From: Eutreptiella sp. 'Long Island Sound 2002'
Lineage: Eukaryota > Euglenozoa > Euglenophyceae > Eutreptiales > Eutreptiaceae
Length of the DNA: 64,000 bases
Reading direction: 5' to 3'
NCBI GenBank assembly: GCA_964036045.1
Contig: OZ038384.1
Span: forward strand, 51,684,843-51,748,842
Shown piece by piece: positions 44,900-55,650 of the stretch. Under the pieces are notes generated by a model. The model had not been told where the DNA came from. It saw only the letters and a list, made by a program, of their open reading frames with translations, and ran no database searches. How positions within the stretch are numbered: position 1 is the stretch's first letter; the number at the start of each line of letters is the position of its first letter. A program made the translations under genes and the position numbers.

Positions 44900-45490
44900 G
44901 TTCTCGCCCCATGAGGTCATCCCTAATGGGATTTGCTTGTGTCACCAATAGCCTCACGGTGAACCAACGTGGCGGCTTGGCACGGAAGAAACACAAGAAG
45001 GAGGTCATTCGCAGCGTGCACTGGGGCTCTTTCTGTGTTCAATGTTTACGGCCTAGATACTACAAAAACGCCCCGGCCACTAAAGGTGTAGGACCGAGCT
45101 GCCCATGTTTGTCCAGCCCATTGAACTTGCGGTAGGTGTGTGCCCAAACACATACACGAAAGACGGTAAGAAGACGCCAGATCCTTGTCTCGCCGATGCC
45201 CTCAAGAGGAAATCAATGCAAGTGGTCCCAAGCTGAGTCACAAAGGCCAATGAGGGCACCAGGAACTTCGCACATACGCCAAAGTTCTCCTTCATGTTGC
45301 CCAACATGGTCTATAACTCCCCACGGACAACTGCGGAGCGATGGTGGCAAGCTAGGCCACCGTCATTATGACACCGTTGCAACACAAGTCCTCAACGTCC
45401 GCTAGACACAGCCCCTTGCCGCACCGGTATGGCCACTTTGGAGATTTCCCGAGGCAAGCTCTCCAACCGCAGCACTGCAATTTTGACGGC
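44900..45490 (-). pseudogene. Unknown element protein fragment, second copy
   Basis: Homologous to 4.25-4.74 kb: the shared CCCATTGAACTTGCGG word at 45118, the LADVEDLCCNG block, and the preceding GGCACGGAAGA...GGAGGTC segment (44978, compare 4368). In addition, a FLVPSLAFVTQLGTTC stretch and a FVYVFGHTPTASSMGW stretch are readable. Decayed; function unknown. Confidence 0.5.
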
Positions 45491-45842
45491 TTTGCTCGGC
45501 GGAGGCCTCCTTGCCTTTGAGTGGGGTGGGGGTGGCAACTTCCACTTGGGTGCTAGGGAGAGACTCACAAGGGCAAGGAAGCTTGGTCATGCCCTCCACA
45601 TCATCACCGGGCGCTTGAGCGACCCGCACAGCGCGATCAGCATTAACAATATTGAGCACATAGTCCACAGGACCGGGACCCATGGGGACGAGGGGAACAT
45701 CGGAAAAAGAACCTCGGTGCTCCACCGCGACCTTCCTGATGTTCAAGCTTTTAAAACCACAAGACCAACCGTCCTTTTGGAATCCCAAGGCGCGGCCTTG
45801 GTGGACAGCGAAAACTTCTTCATCACTGTCAAGAAAAGACAC
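45402..45842 (-). pseudogene. C48 (Ulp1-like) cysteine peptidase fragment
   Basis: The 146-codon minus-strand frame contains RALGFQKDGWSCGFKSLNI. Gln followed by DGWSCG is the signature around the oxyanion Gln and catalytic Cys of Ulp1/SENP (C48) peptidases, which are often captured by plant and algal DNA transposons. The His and Asp parts of the triad should lie upstream (above 45842) but the frame is closed there. Downstream the same frame becomes Ser/Pro/Glu-rich, ending against the fragment at 45.1-45.4 kb. Partial; probably part of a transposon gene rather than a host protease. Confidence 0.55.
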
Positions 45843-46124
45843 ATTAAATCAATGGAGCTTAGGGGTTCTCAAACCCAAATAATGAAGAGCTCAAGGGCAC
45901 AAAAGAGGGCGGAAATGTTACATCACCCCCGCATTCTCGGGTATCCCCAAACAAAGGGGGACCAAATCAGAATTGGCTGCCTCACCCCTGCCTTCTCGGG
46001 GCCCAAAGAGGGCGGAAGTGCTATGTCACCCCTGCATTCTCAGGGGTCCCCAACGCCAAGCGCGGGGACAAAATCAGAACCGGCCCACAGGTGGGCACGT
46101 TGCCTACATGCATGCATTTTGAGT

Positions 46125-46500
46125 AAAATTAGTAATTTTTTCTTTGCGTTAAGGTCGTGTAATTTCTGTTGTGGTAAACGCGTGTAGGAAAAAATTGTCA
46201 CATTGTGTAATTTTTTTTGCGGTAAGTCGTGCACTTTTTTTGCGGTAAATCCGTGTAACAAAAAATATCGTCACGTTGTGTAATTTTTTTCCGGTAAACG
46301 CGCGTACAAAAAAATCATCAAGTCGTGCAATTTGTTTTTTTGCCGTCAACGTGTGTACAAAAAAACTGTCAAGTTGTGAAATTTTTTTGCGCTAATGCGT
46401 GTGACGGGCTTACATGACTTACCGCAAAAAAAAATTACATGGCGTGACGACTTGTTTTGTTACACGCATTTACCACAAAAACAATTACACGAATTACAAC
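46125..46500. repeat. ~50-bp minisatellite, right copy with an internal turn-around
   Basis: Words of the type GTGTAATTTTTTTGCGGTAA(A) and CGTGTA(A)CAAAAAA recur six times from 46125 to 46390. After GACGGGCTTACATGAC the orientation flips (TTACCGCAAAAAAAAATTACA, 46420-46500). Confidence 0.8.
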
Positions 46501-47088
46501 ATACACACAATGGACTACCTCATGAGATATGCCCATGCCCACACTCATGTCCACCAAATGTGCATACACACATGAGCATTGACACGCCAAACACATGCGT
46601 TCCTACCCTGCTGGCAATGGTAACCCCCCTGTGCCCAGGAACCGGCAATGTTTGACCGCGGAAGCCAGGGGTTGGTTCTTGCGCACCGTGGGCAGCCCCG
46701 TACCGCGGAAAAAAAATTCTGGTGCATTGCGCCAGGGCATGCACGCACTCTCCTTTCCCACAGTCAACCACATTGACAAATGAACACCAAAGGAGTGAAT
46801 CTCAGCTGACTGGGCTGCCTGTGTGTGCCTTCCAACGTGCATGGAATGATCTAATGTTCAACTGGTTCAGACGTGTTTAACTGACTTTTGTTTGCTTCCT
46901 TGTCAGGGGCTGGTTGCTTCGGGGAAGGGGTCGAGAGCAGGGGAGAGGGGTTTAAGGGGTATGTGCGCCTGTGACTGACTAATAGGGTCCCCTTTGAACA
47001 AACATGAGCAACACACATGAAATGTTGTCCTGCACACCTGAATAGCTGTCGTACATCCACCAAAACCATGAAAAACCTAATATTGCAA

Positions 47089-47885
47089 CCCCCCCCCCCG
47101 TTCCGGCGCAACGTTCCGGCGCAACGTTCCGGCGAGCCGTTTTTTCAGCAAAAGAGGTTCCCAGTGCCCAGGATCTCCGTCCCAGGGCCCAAACACACCT
47201 TCCTTTTGCTTGTTCTGTAGTTGGAGTAATGTGGAAACCCAAAGCAGCCCTCAATTTGCAAAAAAAATATTTCATCTCTCGGTCTCTACATGGTTCCTGA
47301 TCAGTGGTATGTCGGAACCTGCCACTGGTCCAGTGGTATATGCATTGGTCTGCAGTTTGGCAAGCATTGGTTCAAACCCCGCTAACCACCCACCGAAATT
47401 TTTTGCACTTTTGGTCACTTGGCTCTGATCTGCATCCAAAGCTGTCCTTTTTTTTTTTTTAATGCAGAAACAAGGCTGAAAGAAAGGTGGCAACAGGCCG
47501 ACAAATGCGTTGTCCAGGTTCATCTCGGGGGGCAGCAACAGGGGTCTTGTCAAAGAACTTGTTAGGTTTGACACACAAATCACAGACATTTCCCTCATCA
47601 ACGTCAACATCATCTTCCCATTTCTGTTGCAATAACAGCTGCTCCTTCAGTTGCAGATCATGGAAATCAGTCATGGATGCCCCCTTGGAGCCACAAAAAC
47701 AACATTTCAACATCTCTGCCAGTGGATGGAGGAACAAAGGTGTTACTGGCAAAGTGGCTGACAACGGTTGACAGTAGCAGCAAGCATTTTCACTGAAAAA
47801 CATTGAGCCTCCCAGAATCACAACGTTCCGGCAAAACGTTCCGGCACGTTCCGGCAATTCCGGTGACCGGAACGGGGGGGGGGGG
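47089..47885. mobile_element. TIR element with poly(C)/poly(G) ends (inner, nested)
   Basis: The left end is an 11-nt C-run then GTTCCGG, followed by three CAACGTTCCGGCG-type repeats. The right end is four GTTCCGG-type repeats, then CCGGAAC and a 12-nt G-run. The flanks also mirror each other (TATTGCAAC and GTTGATATT). About 800 bp, with no transposase gene; non-autonomous. Confidence 0.65.
47319..47395 (+). other. tRNA-like segment (Pol III A and B boxes)
   Basis: TGGTCCAGTGG at 47326-47336 fits the A-box consensus, and GGTTCAAACCC at 47369-47379 fits the B box; they are 43 bp apart, as in tRNA genes. The acceptor and T stems do not pair well, so it is tRNA-derived and not a working tRNA. 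A sister sequence lies at 50895-50970. Confidence 0.55.
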
Positions 47886-47985
47886 TTGATATTGTGGTAA
47901 AAAAAAGGGGGTGCAAGAATTCGGCCGCGGAACCAGGGGGCGGTTCTTGCGCAAGGCGGTTCCTAGGCACGGGGGGGGGGGGGTA

Positions 47986-48285
47986 CATGGCTAGCTTCCA
48001 ATCTGAGCCTCAGCACAAGCCCTGCCTTGGCTTACCTTTGCGAAAGGGGTTATCAAATACATCTCGTACACTCGGGCTGCTGTTCCAGTGTCCTCGACCA
48101 TTTGGTGTATGACTCGTAAGCACTCCCCCAAAAGAAATCCGCTGTGCTCCTGTGAAAGTGCAGATGCAGGTAGGCACGATAGGGACTCTAAAGCCCCCCA
48201 GACAGGAACCATGCAGTAATGTCCTTGGCTCTCAGAAACCCCACATTAGCTGCTAAATGACTTTTGCCCGGCTGCTTGGGTGTGT
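47986..48285. other. Unannotated spacer
   Basis: Single-copy-looking sequence between the outer TIR element and the octamer repeat. No gene recognised. Confidence 0.3.
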
Positions 48286-48455
48286 GGTTTCTTGGCTTCA
48301 TGCTCATTGTTGCTTGGGTGCTTGGGTGCTTGGATGCATCGCTCCTTGCTGCTACTGCTTGGGCGCAGGTTATTTGGCTTCTTGCTGTTTGTGTGGTGGC
48401 TTGGGTGCCCGGCTGCTTGCTGCTTGGCTGCTCTGATGCTTGGCTGCCTCCATTC
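48286..48455. repeat. Degenerate 8-bp repeat (GCTTGG-N-T/G)
   Basis: TGCTTGGGTGCTTGGGTGCT at 48311, with many further GCTTGG(G/C)T words to ~48450. Open frames on both strands are low-complexity by-products. Confidence 0.75.
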
Positions 48456-49304
48456 TTTGGGATCCGCAGAGATCATCATCCGCATAGATCATCATCCAAT
48501 ATCTGTTCAAAGCTGCTCCTGAAGCTCTCAAATGACATACAAACACTGGGATGCGGTACCAAGGTTTGTTGAGGATTGCTCACTTGAGTGATTCAGGCGG
48601 TTGCTGCAGGTTGTGAGTTGTTTTCAGGTGACACATCCCAGTCATTCTCAACCGTTTGCAAATTCTACACAAATCAAGGAAGATAAAATCCAACTGGAGG
48701 CAAATGTACCCAACAGTCAGTGTACATCCCACTGGCATGTGACCAGCACACAATTTTCCATGACCGGCGCATGACGGGTGCAAGATTTGTCATAACTGGT
48801 TCTACATCCACGCAAATGCACTGATATAGCCTGGAAATGGCCATTTTTCAGCCAACACATGCCGGTCTGAAAATGTTTAAGTACCCACTGGTGAGGCCCA
48901 TGGGGCACAACGATCAGGGGTACCCAGAGATAGCAGGGTCCCAGGTGGGACCCTGCAATCAGTTAGGAGGTAGACGAGAAGTGAATGGGACCCGAGCAGT
49001 TGTCGGTCAATTGAGGAGGCCGGTCAATTGAGCCCCCTCGCGTGCCTCCAGTTTTCGGAGCCCTAGTGATTCTCCCGCTTGTTCAGTTGGACGTCTGACT
49101 TCCCTCAAATGGCGAATGGCGCGGGGGCTGCATCCTGACGAGACCTGTTTCCATGCAGGAAACTAGCAGCAAATCTGGTCTTTCTGCCTAGAAAACACAC
49201 CGTTGCAGTGAATTCTGTCCGAGTGTGTATGAACAGAGGTAAAGCCAGTATTGCTCTGATCTCCAATACTATCCCGTACAATCATGCATGCGCAGTCCTA
49301 CAGA

Positions 49305-49660
49305 CACCCACACCCACACACACACATGTGTGTGTGTTTGCGCGCGCGTGTGCTTAGAGGACACATAGCAACAAAGCAGTTGTCTGAGTGTGGATTTTGC
49401 CCCATCAGGCCGCAACAACAACAAAAGTCCGCCACCAGGCGCCTTTCTGTAACAGTAGGAATACAGCAGATTTTTTTGCTCTCTTTCTCTGTCTCTCTCT
49501 CTCTCTCTCTCTCACAAACATGCATGCAAGCACACAAGCCCACCCGCCCGCACGACACACAAACACAAACACACACACAGTCACCCAGCCATGTGTGCCC
49601 ACATGCACCCAGGCACCCACACCCCCATACAACACCACCTACACTCACCCACACAGACAT
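49305..49660. repeat. Microsatellite cluster (CA, TG, CT)
   Basis: CA then TG blocks at 49308-49340 form a small inverted pair. CT repeats lie at 49481-49513, and CA-rich sequence extends from 49555 to 49660. Confidence 0.85.
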
Positions 49661-50705
49661 GCACAGCCCAAAAAACCTGCTGTTGGGGGGCAAACCGGTC
49701 ATCCAATCGCAGCTGGAGCCCTATGGAAGTGGTTGGGCTGCAGACAGCAGCTGAAGTGTGAATAGATAATATCTCTAACCACTGGTCAGGAGCGACCCCT
49801 GGACACGAAAGGGCCACTTACCCAGACTCAAGAGGCCAAAGATATTTGAGACAGTGACAGACCTCCTGAGCCCGAGGGGCCAGCACATTGTAATAGTCAA
49901 TCATTTGCTGGATCACAGTGCGGGTGCCCATATACGAGCGGCAGCTGGGGGACAGGCACGTGAGTGTGAGCACTGTGTGTTCCGTGGGCTCCTCTTCATC
50001 GCCGCTGCTTGCGGTAAACCCTCCCACAATCTTTGCTATGGAACCCCGGCGGCCCGTCACAAGTGGTGGCACTCCTGAGAAAGGAAAGAAGTCCATGGCC
50101 TACCTGACACCCCATATGTGGCCGCCCTGTGCTGTGTTCTGCGCCTGCAGTGCTCCCTGGCACCCAGTCCTCAAGGGTTCAAGGGCTCACACTGCACACG
50201 GGCGCAGTGTGGGCCAAAAGGGCAGGAGAGCAGATGCAGTGTGAACTACTCGGGTGTACTCGGCTGTACTCTGGTAGCACCCCTATGCATCACGCTGCTA
50301 AGGTCACACCTGTAAATTAACATCCATGTGCTGGTACCTCTGGCTAAGAGCACCCCTGACAGCTGTTCCTGGTTATCAACAGCGCTGCGTGTTGTGCATG
50401 CATTAGAACACCCTGTGGATCACTCCTCCTCCAGAACACCACTCGGCTTCGATCAGTGTCATCTTTGTGTTCAGACTGACTGACACCGACACAAACAGGG
50501 ATGACGATGGCTGTTCCATGCTTTCTGCAAGAGGAAACCCATTTGATGGGCTCAACAGTCTTCTTGTTTCTGGCCCATGTAAGTAGCCTATTGAACAAGG
50601 CATGAGAGAGCCATCTGCACCCATGTCCGCGTCGTACGTCAATCTGCACACCAAATCACAATGCTCTGTGCCACCCTGCAACAAGTGGCATCAACGGCAA
50701 GAGAT
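49661..50705. other. Unannotated spacer
   Basis: Open frames up to ~108 codons on both strands, none with a signature I recognise or a matching copy elsewhere in the window. Confidence 0.3.
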
Positions 50706-50894
50706 GTACAGGGGGGGGGGGGGATTTCGCCCGGGGACAATTTCGCAGGGAATAATTTCGCCAGGGGAAATTTTCGCCACCCTTGAAATCCCCAAAGCCC
50801 CAAGCAAGCATGTGTCTTGCAAAATGTCTCTCAATTTTCGAAAAAAAATTTTGTCTCTCGGCTGTATATGCCCCTTGAGGACATAGATGTCAGA

Positions 50895-50970
50895 TGTGGT
50901 CATTACTCCAGTGGTACGTGCACTTGATTCTGATTGCACAGGCGTTGGTTCAAATCCCAGTGACGCAATG
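50895..50970 (+). other. tRNA-like segment, second copy
   Basis: CCAGTGGTACGTGCACTTG... then GGTTCAAATCC at 50947-50957 (B box) aligns with 47319-47395. The A box has one key mismatch (TACTCCAGTGG). Both copies are preceded by AAAA..TTT.TCTCTCGG about 80 bp upstream, so a SINE-like unit of ~200 bp may be shared. Confidence 0.5.
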
Positions 50971-51089
50971 TTTTTCATCTGTCCAGCACTTGTGAATCTG
51001 ATGAGATTGGTTTTTCATGCACAAACAAACCCTGCCTGAAGCAGTCTCCAATGGTCACAAAACAACAACACATGCACTACACAGAGGGT

Positions 51090-51251
51090 CCAAAACTGCA
51101 ACAGGCTGGCACAACATGGTCCCAGAATTGTGTTTTCCAAGAGGAGCCAGGCGCGCCTACAAACGCGCCTCCAAAATTGCAATAGGTTGCCACAACATGG
51201 TCCCAGAATTGTGTTTTCCAAGAGGAGCCAGGCGCGCGTACGAACGCGCCT
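51090..51251. repeat. 81-bp tandem duplication
   Basis: CCAAAA(C/T)TGCAA(C/T)AGG at 51090 and 51171, each followed by ACAACATGGTCCCAGAATTG and AGGAGCCAGGCGCGC. Inside the 50.7-51.5 kb TIR element. Confidence 0.85.
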
Positions 51252-51529
51252 GAGCCAACCGTTTCTTGCGCAGCTTCATGAAATCTGATGCAGACGATCA
51301 AGTAACTGGTGCAGAAGGTGCAGGCTTCTTTTTCAAGGCATCAACAGGCACAGGCGCGTTCGTAATCACGCCTGGCCCTGCTCAGGAAACACAATGCCTG
51401 CAGCTGTGGTGAAGGATGGAACTGTTACGCCAAAATTTCGCCAAAATTTTGCCAGGGAAAATTTTGCCAGCTTTCTTAACGGCGAAATTTTCCCCGCGAA
51501 ATTCTCCCCTGGTGAAATCCCCCCCCCGT

Positions 51530-52730
51530 GTACTCTTCATTGCCACAATGTTTCAAAAGGCATTTTCTTTTAGAGGACATCTCACCTGTCACGTTCCTGT
51601 GCTGAACATTGTACTCACTGCCTTGTCCGATACCCCTCCTGCTCACCAAGGGCAGCCTTTAGACACGGGTCCTGCAGTCAGAAGGTGGGACCCATTTATG
51701 GGGTCCTTGCATGGCTCACTCAGGCACCAATTGGTGAGGTGCATGCAACCAAGGCCATGGCTGCCATACGATGGACGGAGCACTAACTGATTGGCAACTG
51801 GTATCAGTTCGGCATCAAATAGCATTGGATGCCATTCAACATTGTTTATCACCACAAGGGTGCCCAAGGCGATACATGGCAATCAAACGTGAAGAAAAGT
51901 GAACTTGAAAAAGTAGGCACGGGAGGTCACTTTCAAGGCTAATGTTGGCCATTTTTGATCCCCAAAGGGTTATTGAGCTCACCACTTGGTGCAAAAGTAC
52001 TAGACAATGCCACAGATTGTTTTTTCATCATCTAGGGCTATTTTGTGGGCCAAAATGAGTCACCACAGCCCAAAATGGGTGAAAACCACTTGTTTGAGCA
52101 TCCCAAGCGGCCGAGGAACAATTTTGAAAAAAATCATTGTTGACCCCTTTTTGACCTCTCGTAACATTGTTGACCCTACCCTAGCATGTGAAAGGATGTT
52201 GGTAGCATGGAAACCACCTAAAAATGTTCGCAAACTGCCATCAAAATAAAATTCAAATAACTCTCTGTCGAAATGTAAATTTGCGTGGCTTTTTCTACAT
52301 TTCGGGCAAAGACCTCCCTTTTCAGCACATAGCCTCCCAAATTGAGAAAACTTTTAAAAATTATGGGAAAAAATCATGGGACCTACAAAACAGAAAAGAC
52401 TGCTTTTCACACACCACATCCTCAAGGTGACAGCGCGAAGCTACAGTCACATCCAATTCAGAGTACCCATGCATGTACCCTTGAGAACCACTTGTCACTT
52501 GTGAATGTGAATTTAGTGCAAATTTCATGCAATATGGGAGTTTGGGGTTGAGGTTTTGACCCTGGGTGACCAAGCCAAGGGCAAGGAAGAGAGCCCTCTC
52601 TTGCCCTCTAGACCCCACGTATGGCCGGATATTAGGTCTAGGCCACATATCAACACCTTGGACCGGCGTTACAGCTTCCTATCTTCCGCTTGCTGTCTGT
52701 TCTAGAGGGAATATTTGCGTCGCATGCGCA
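51530..52730. other. Unannotated spacer
   Basis: No repeat or gene recognised; AT-richer around 51.9-52.5 kb. Confidence 0.3.
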
Positions 52731-52734
52731 CCGC

Positions 52735-52860
52735 ACGCTATTTTTTCCCGGAATGGCCTGGGCTTTCCCCGGCCCTATGACGGCCCCTACGGAGAATCAC
52801 CACCTTGGTGGTAAGCACGCTTGCTAGGCCATGATAGGTGGCCAAATATCTGTGCGGTGT
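52735..52860 (+). repeat. Dispersed repeat, copy 1
   Basis: TTTTTCCCGGAATGGCC, then GGTGGTAAGC and GATAGGTGGCCAAAT, match 55535-55650 (TTTTCCCGGAACGGCC, GGTGGTAAGC, GATAGGTGGCCAAAT) in the same order and orientation. Confidence 0.7.
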
Positions 52861-53720
52861 GCGCACTGCGTTAGGTGCTCCCCGCTATGCCTCCGCACGA
52901 TTGGGTTCAAGTCGCTGCTTTCTCCGCCCCCTGCGACAAAATTAGAAAAAAATCAAGGAGATGGCGGAAACACCGCAATGAACAACAGATCAGTCGCAAG
53001 TTCGCGCAGCAATTTCACACATCACTTCCTAGGCCGTGTTCAAGGTACGTTAAGCTTACACGGTCAACCGCCTGTAGTATTCCTGTGCTGGCTGCCTTTT
53101 GTGACGCTTGTAACGAGAACCCTCAACCTAGGCTCGACCTAGGTTGCAACGGTATTGAGCCCTGTACAACAGTTACCCCTACTTCTGACGGTGTTCATAC
53201 TTGTCCTAGAGAACATGCGGGGGGGGGGGGGGGGGGCTGTAGAAAGAGGAATGCCAACCCACCACCCCATCAGCCTTGGTGTGTGTGCCAATTGCCAATT
53301 CGCCCGCCATGGGGGTGTTTTTCCTCGCAATCACTTCTCATCAGTAGCAATTCTTTGATTCCACTGTGTGAAATAGATTACCTTTGTACACGGGTCTGGC
53401 TCTCGGTCAAGTAGTTCGAGTGGCCCTTGCCGCTTGCACCCTGTCTTCCTTGTTTGTGTTCAACACCTGGACTGCTGCCTACCACTTAAATCCTCCGCTC
53501 CTCGTGACCGTTGCCCTCCGTCTATCTCAATGGCGTTCTTGTGGTCACCGCCTCCGCCTCAACGCATGCACCACTGACATCTTTACCCCTTCCTTAGCTA
53601 ACCCATCTGCCTCATCATTATGAGGCACGTAATTGTGTCCATACACATGTACCACACCCTATGCCCCTTAGTGGACGGTGAGCATAGCATATATATTTCC
53701 CCAAATGTCCTGATGCCTAA
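52861..53720. other. Unannotated spacer with an 18-nt G-run
   Basis: The G-run at 53219-53236 is the longest in the window. A 179-codon plus-strand frame (52875-53414) spans it but has no recognisable domain and includes the homopolymer, so I do not call it a gene. Confidence 0.3.
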
Positions 53721-53724
53721 TGGG

Positions 53725-53992
53725 TGTGTGTGTGTGTGTGTGTGACACCAAAATCATTCAAATCATGCTCAAGCAGCGGAGTTCAACTCCTAAGACCTAT
53801 TGATGTTAAGCGACCGAACCATGAGTTCTTGTGTTCTAACGCCCCGTCGACGTGTGTGTGTGTGTGCGTGTGCCGTGTGCGCGTACCGCCCAAAAACTTC
53901 AAATCATGCTTAAGCTGTGGGGTTCAACATTCCTATGAGCCTTCTATGATATGTGTGTGTGTGTGTGTGTGTGTGCGTGTGTGTGTGTGTGC
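53725..53992. repeat. Three (TG)n blocks separated by a repeated spacer
   Basis: TG runs at ~53724-53743, 53851-53882 and 53952-53990 are each followed or preceded by CAAAATCATTCAAATCATGCTCAAGC-type sequence (compare also 32641-32668). The microsatellites are therefore part of a larger dispersed unit. Confidence 0.8.
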
Positions 53993-54089
53993 TATACTAG
54001 TAACGAGCACGTGGGTCTCCATCTCCGGCAGTGCATCGCAGCATGGGCACGCGGCGCGGGCCGTGATGTTATGCCCCCTAGCCCGCTTA

Positions 54090-54745
54090 GCCATGCAAGT
54101 GGTTCCGGCCAGCAACCCTCGGAGCAGCGACCTTTCCGTATCTGTGTTGGTGATGGTGAATCCATGCAAAATTGTGGGCCAATGCACAGCCGCCCCGGCG
54201 GCCCCTGAGTGTCACTGGGTGTCGCCCCCCCAAGGCGGCCTGGGCTCCATAGCGCTGCCACTCCCGGATCTGGTGGCACAACCGGCCCTTGTCTTCTAGC
54301 ATCATATGGAGGCGGGTGGCTGCCCTTGCAAGGGCCAAAGTCACCAGCCCTCACGTGCCCCATGCCGCAGCCGCCACACGCCCTACAGTGCCCGCCCCAC
54401 CGGTCCCTACAAGGGAGGTAGTCGGTCGGCCCCTACCATTGCCTCCTCTAGCACTTGCTCCGCTCTTGGTGTCTGCGCCTGCCGTGGCACCCAGAGAAGG
54501 CATGAGTGTTGAACACTCCACACTAACGACACCTGGTGCCCCCTGGTGCCCCGGTGACAATACTGCGCACAACACCTCCTTCGCCACGTGCGTGTCAAAC
54601 CGCACAACGCCTTGGCTGTGACCAACTCTACGCTTGCTACCTCGTGTAGGCCCACATTGGCCTGCTCCGCGCCGTACAAGGATTTGGCCAGCATTAGGGT
54701 GCTAATGGCCACCTGGCTACGCGACTTGGGCGAGGACACCAGCAC
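54090..54745 (-). pseudogene. LINE-like post-RT fragment
   Basis: The minus-strand frame from 54745 reads SRSQVAISTLMLAKSLYGAE followed by NVGLHEVASVELVTAKALCG. STL...SLYGAE is the typical helix after the RT active site in non-LTR retroelements, followed by a linker of this kind. Later frames (LEDKGRLCHQIREWQRYGAQ near 54.28 kb) continue the downstream helical region. Frame shifts separate the parts. It is similar in kind to the 33.9-35.8 kb relic but not an evident close copy. A dead fragment. Confidence 0.5.
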
Positions 54746-54799
54746 CCTAAAGTCTAGCTTGTGGTGCTTGAGCGACCATCCGGGGGTGGGGGGGCTCCG

Positions 54800-55520
54800 G
54801 TGACCCTGCGCAGGGTGCGAATCTAGCTGCAGCTGGAGTTCAAACCGCTAGGGGTCATATGGCTGGAGGCCATGGGGGGCATAGGCCCCGTGCTCTGGGG
54901 GCGGCTCAAGCGGGCAACAACTATCCTCTGGTGTGTGGGCAACTTGTACAAAATGCACGGGTCCCACCGCACGCTCCAGCGGCTCATGTGTGGCCACTAG
55001 ACTATTAATGAGGGTTGACGGCTTCTAATGTCCTAGCCGCTCTTGCGATGGGAGTGTTAGGGTTTAGCGGGTAAGAGCCTGCCCGTGGCCTGCCCTACAA
55101 CACCCCTGGCCCCCCGGTATGTTGCAGCGCGCGCAAGGACGTCCGCTTTGGGCTTAGGGCTGAGGGCTAGACTATTAATGAGGGCATCTGGCTCGGAAGA
55201 TCTTGGACTATCAATGAGAGAGAGCCATGAGTGGCCGTGAATAGGGTACAACATTGTAAAACTCGGGGTCAAGTGATTTCACGGGATGCTCGCCCACGTT
55301 CGTCTGTGAAGCGGCACAAATACTCCCCCAAGACAGCACCTACATGCAAGATGATCCACACTTCACTCGGAGCTAATGTGCTCACAACACGCACCACCAC
55401 CCATAGTGCCCACCCTCAAATGACAGAGACCGAAATACCAAAACCCTCCCTCGCCACTGGCCCCCTATCGCAGGGCATGCTGGTTGATGAAGGCCCTATT
55501 AGCGCGAACACACTGCACGC
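54800..55520. other. Unannotated spacer with a short duplication
   Basis: GACTATTAATGAGGG occurs at ~55001 and ~55169, and CTATCAATGAGAG at ~55207, hinting at a degenerate repeat. No gene recognised. Confidence 0.35.
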
Positions 55521-55524
55521 CACT

Positions 55525-55650
55525 TTTCAGGCGCGTTTTCCCGGAACGGCCGAAGCTTTGCCCCCTCCTAAAACGGCGCCTAATCAAAGAAAACCGTTGG
55601 GTGGTAAGCCCGGCCACTTGGTCGGGATAGGTGGCCAAATCTCCAGACCA
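55525..55650 (+). repeat. Dispersed repeat, copy 2
   Basis: See 52735-52860; about 120 bp, moderately diverged. The words shared are listed there. Confidence 0.65.

Larger units (their letters stand above)
46624..47983. mobile_element. TIR element with poly(C)/poly(G) ends (outer)
   Basis: The left end is CCCCCC-T-GTGCCCAGGAACCG. The right end, reversed, is a 13-nt C-run followed by GTGCCTAGGAACCG. Both are followed by a second matching block (CGCGGAA.CCAGGGG...GGTTCTTGCGCA), though it is arranged differently relative to the tip. Length about 1.36 kb without a transposase gene, so non-autonomous. It carries the 47089-47885 element inside it. A target-site duplication is unclear. Confidence 0.6.
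50711..51527. mobile_element. TIR element with poly(G)/poly(C) ends
   Basis: The left end is a 13-nt G-run then ATTTCGCC, with ATTTCGC words repeated at 50749, 50765 and 50782. The right end, reversed, is a C-run giving GGGGGGGGGATTTCACC, with matching GAATTTCGCGGGGAAAAT words. About 817 bp. TGTAC flanks both sides and may be a target duplication. Shares a tRNA-like interior with the 47.1-47.9 kb element although the terminal repeats differ. Confidence 0.65.

Noticed and set aside
47319-50970. Functional tRNA genes at the two tRNA-like segments.
   Set aside because: A and B boxes are present at one site but acceptor and T stems do not pair and no convincing anticodon arm forms.
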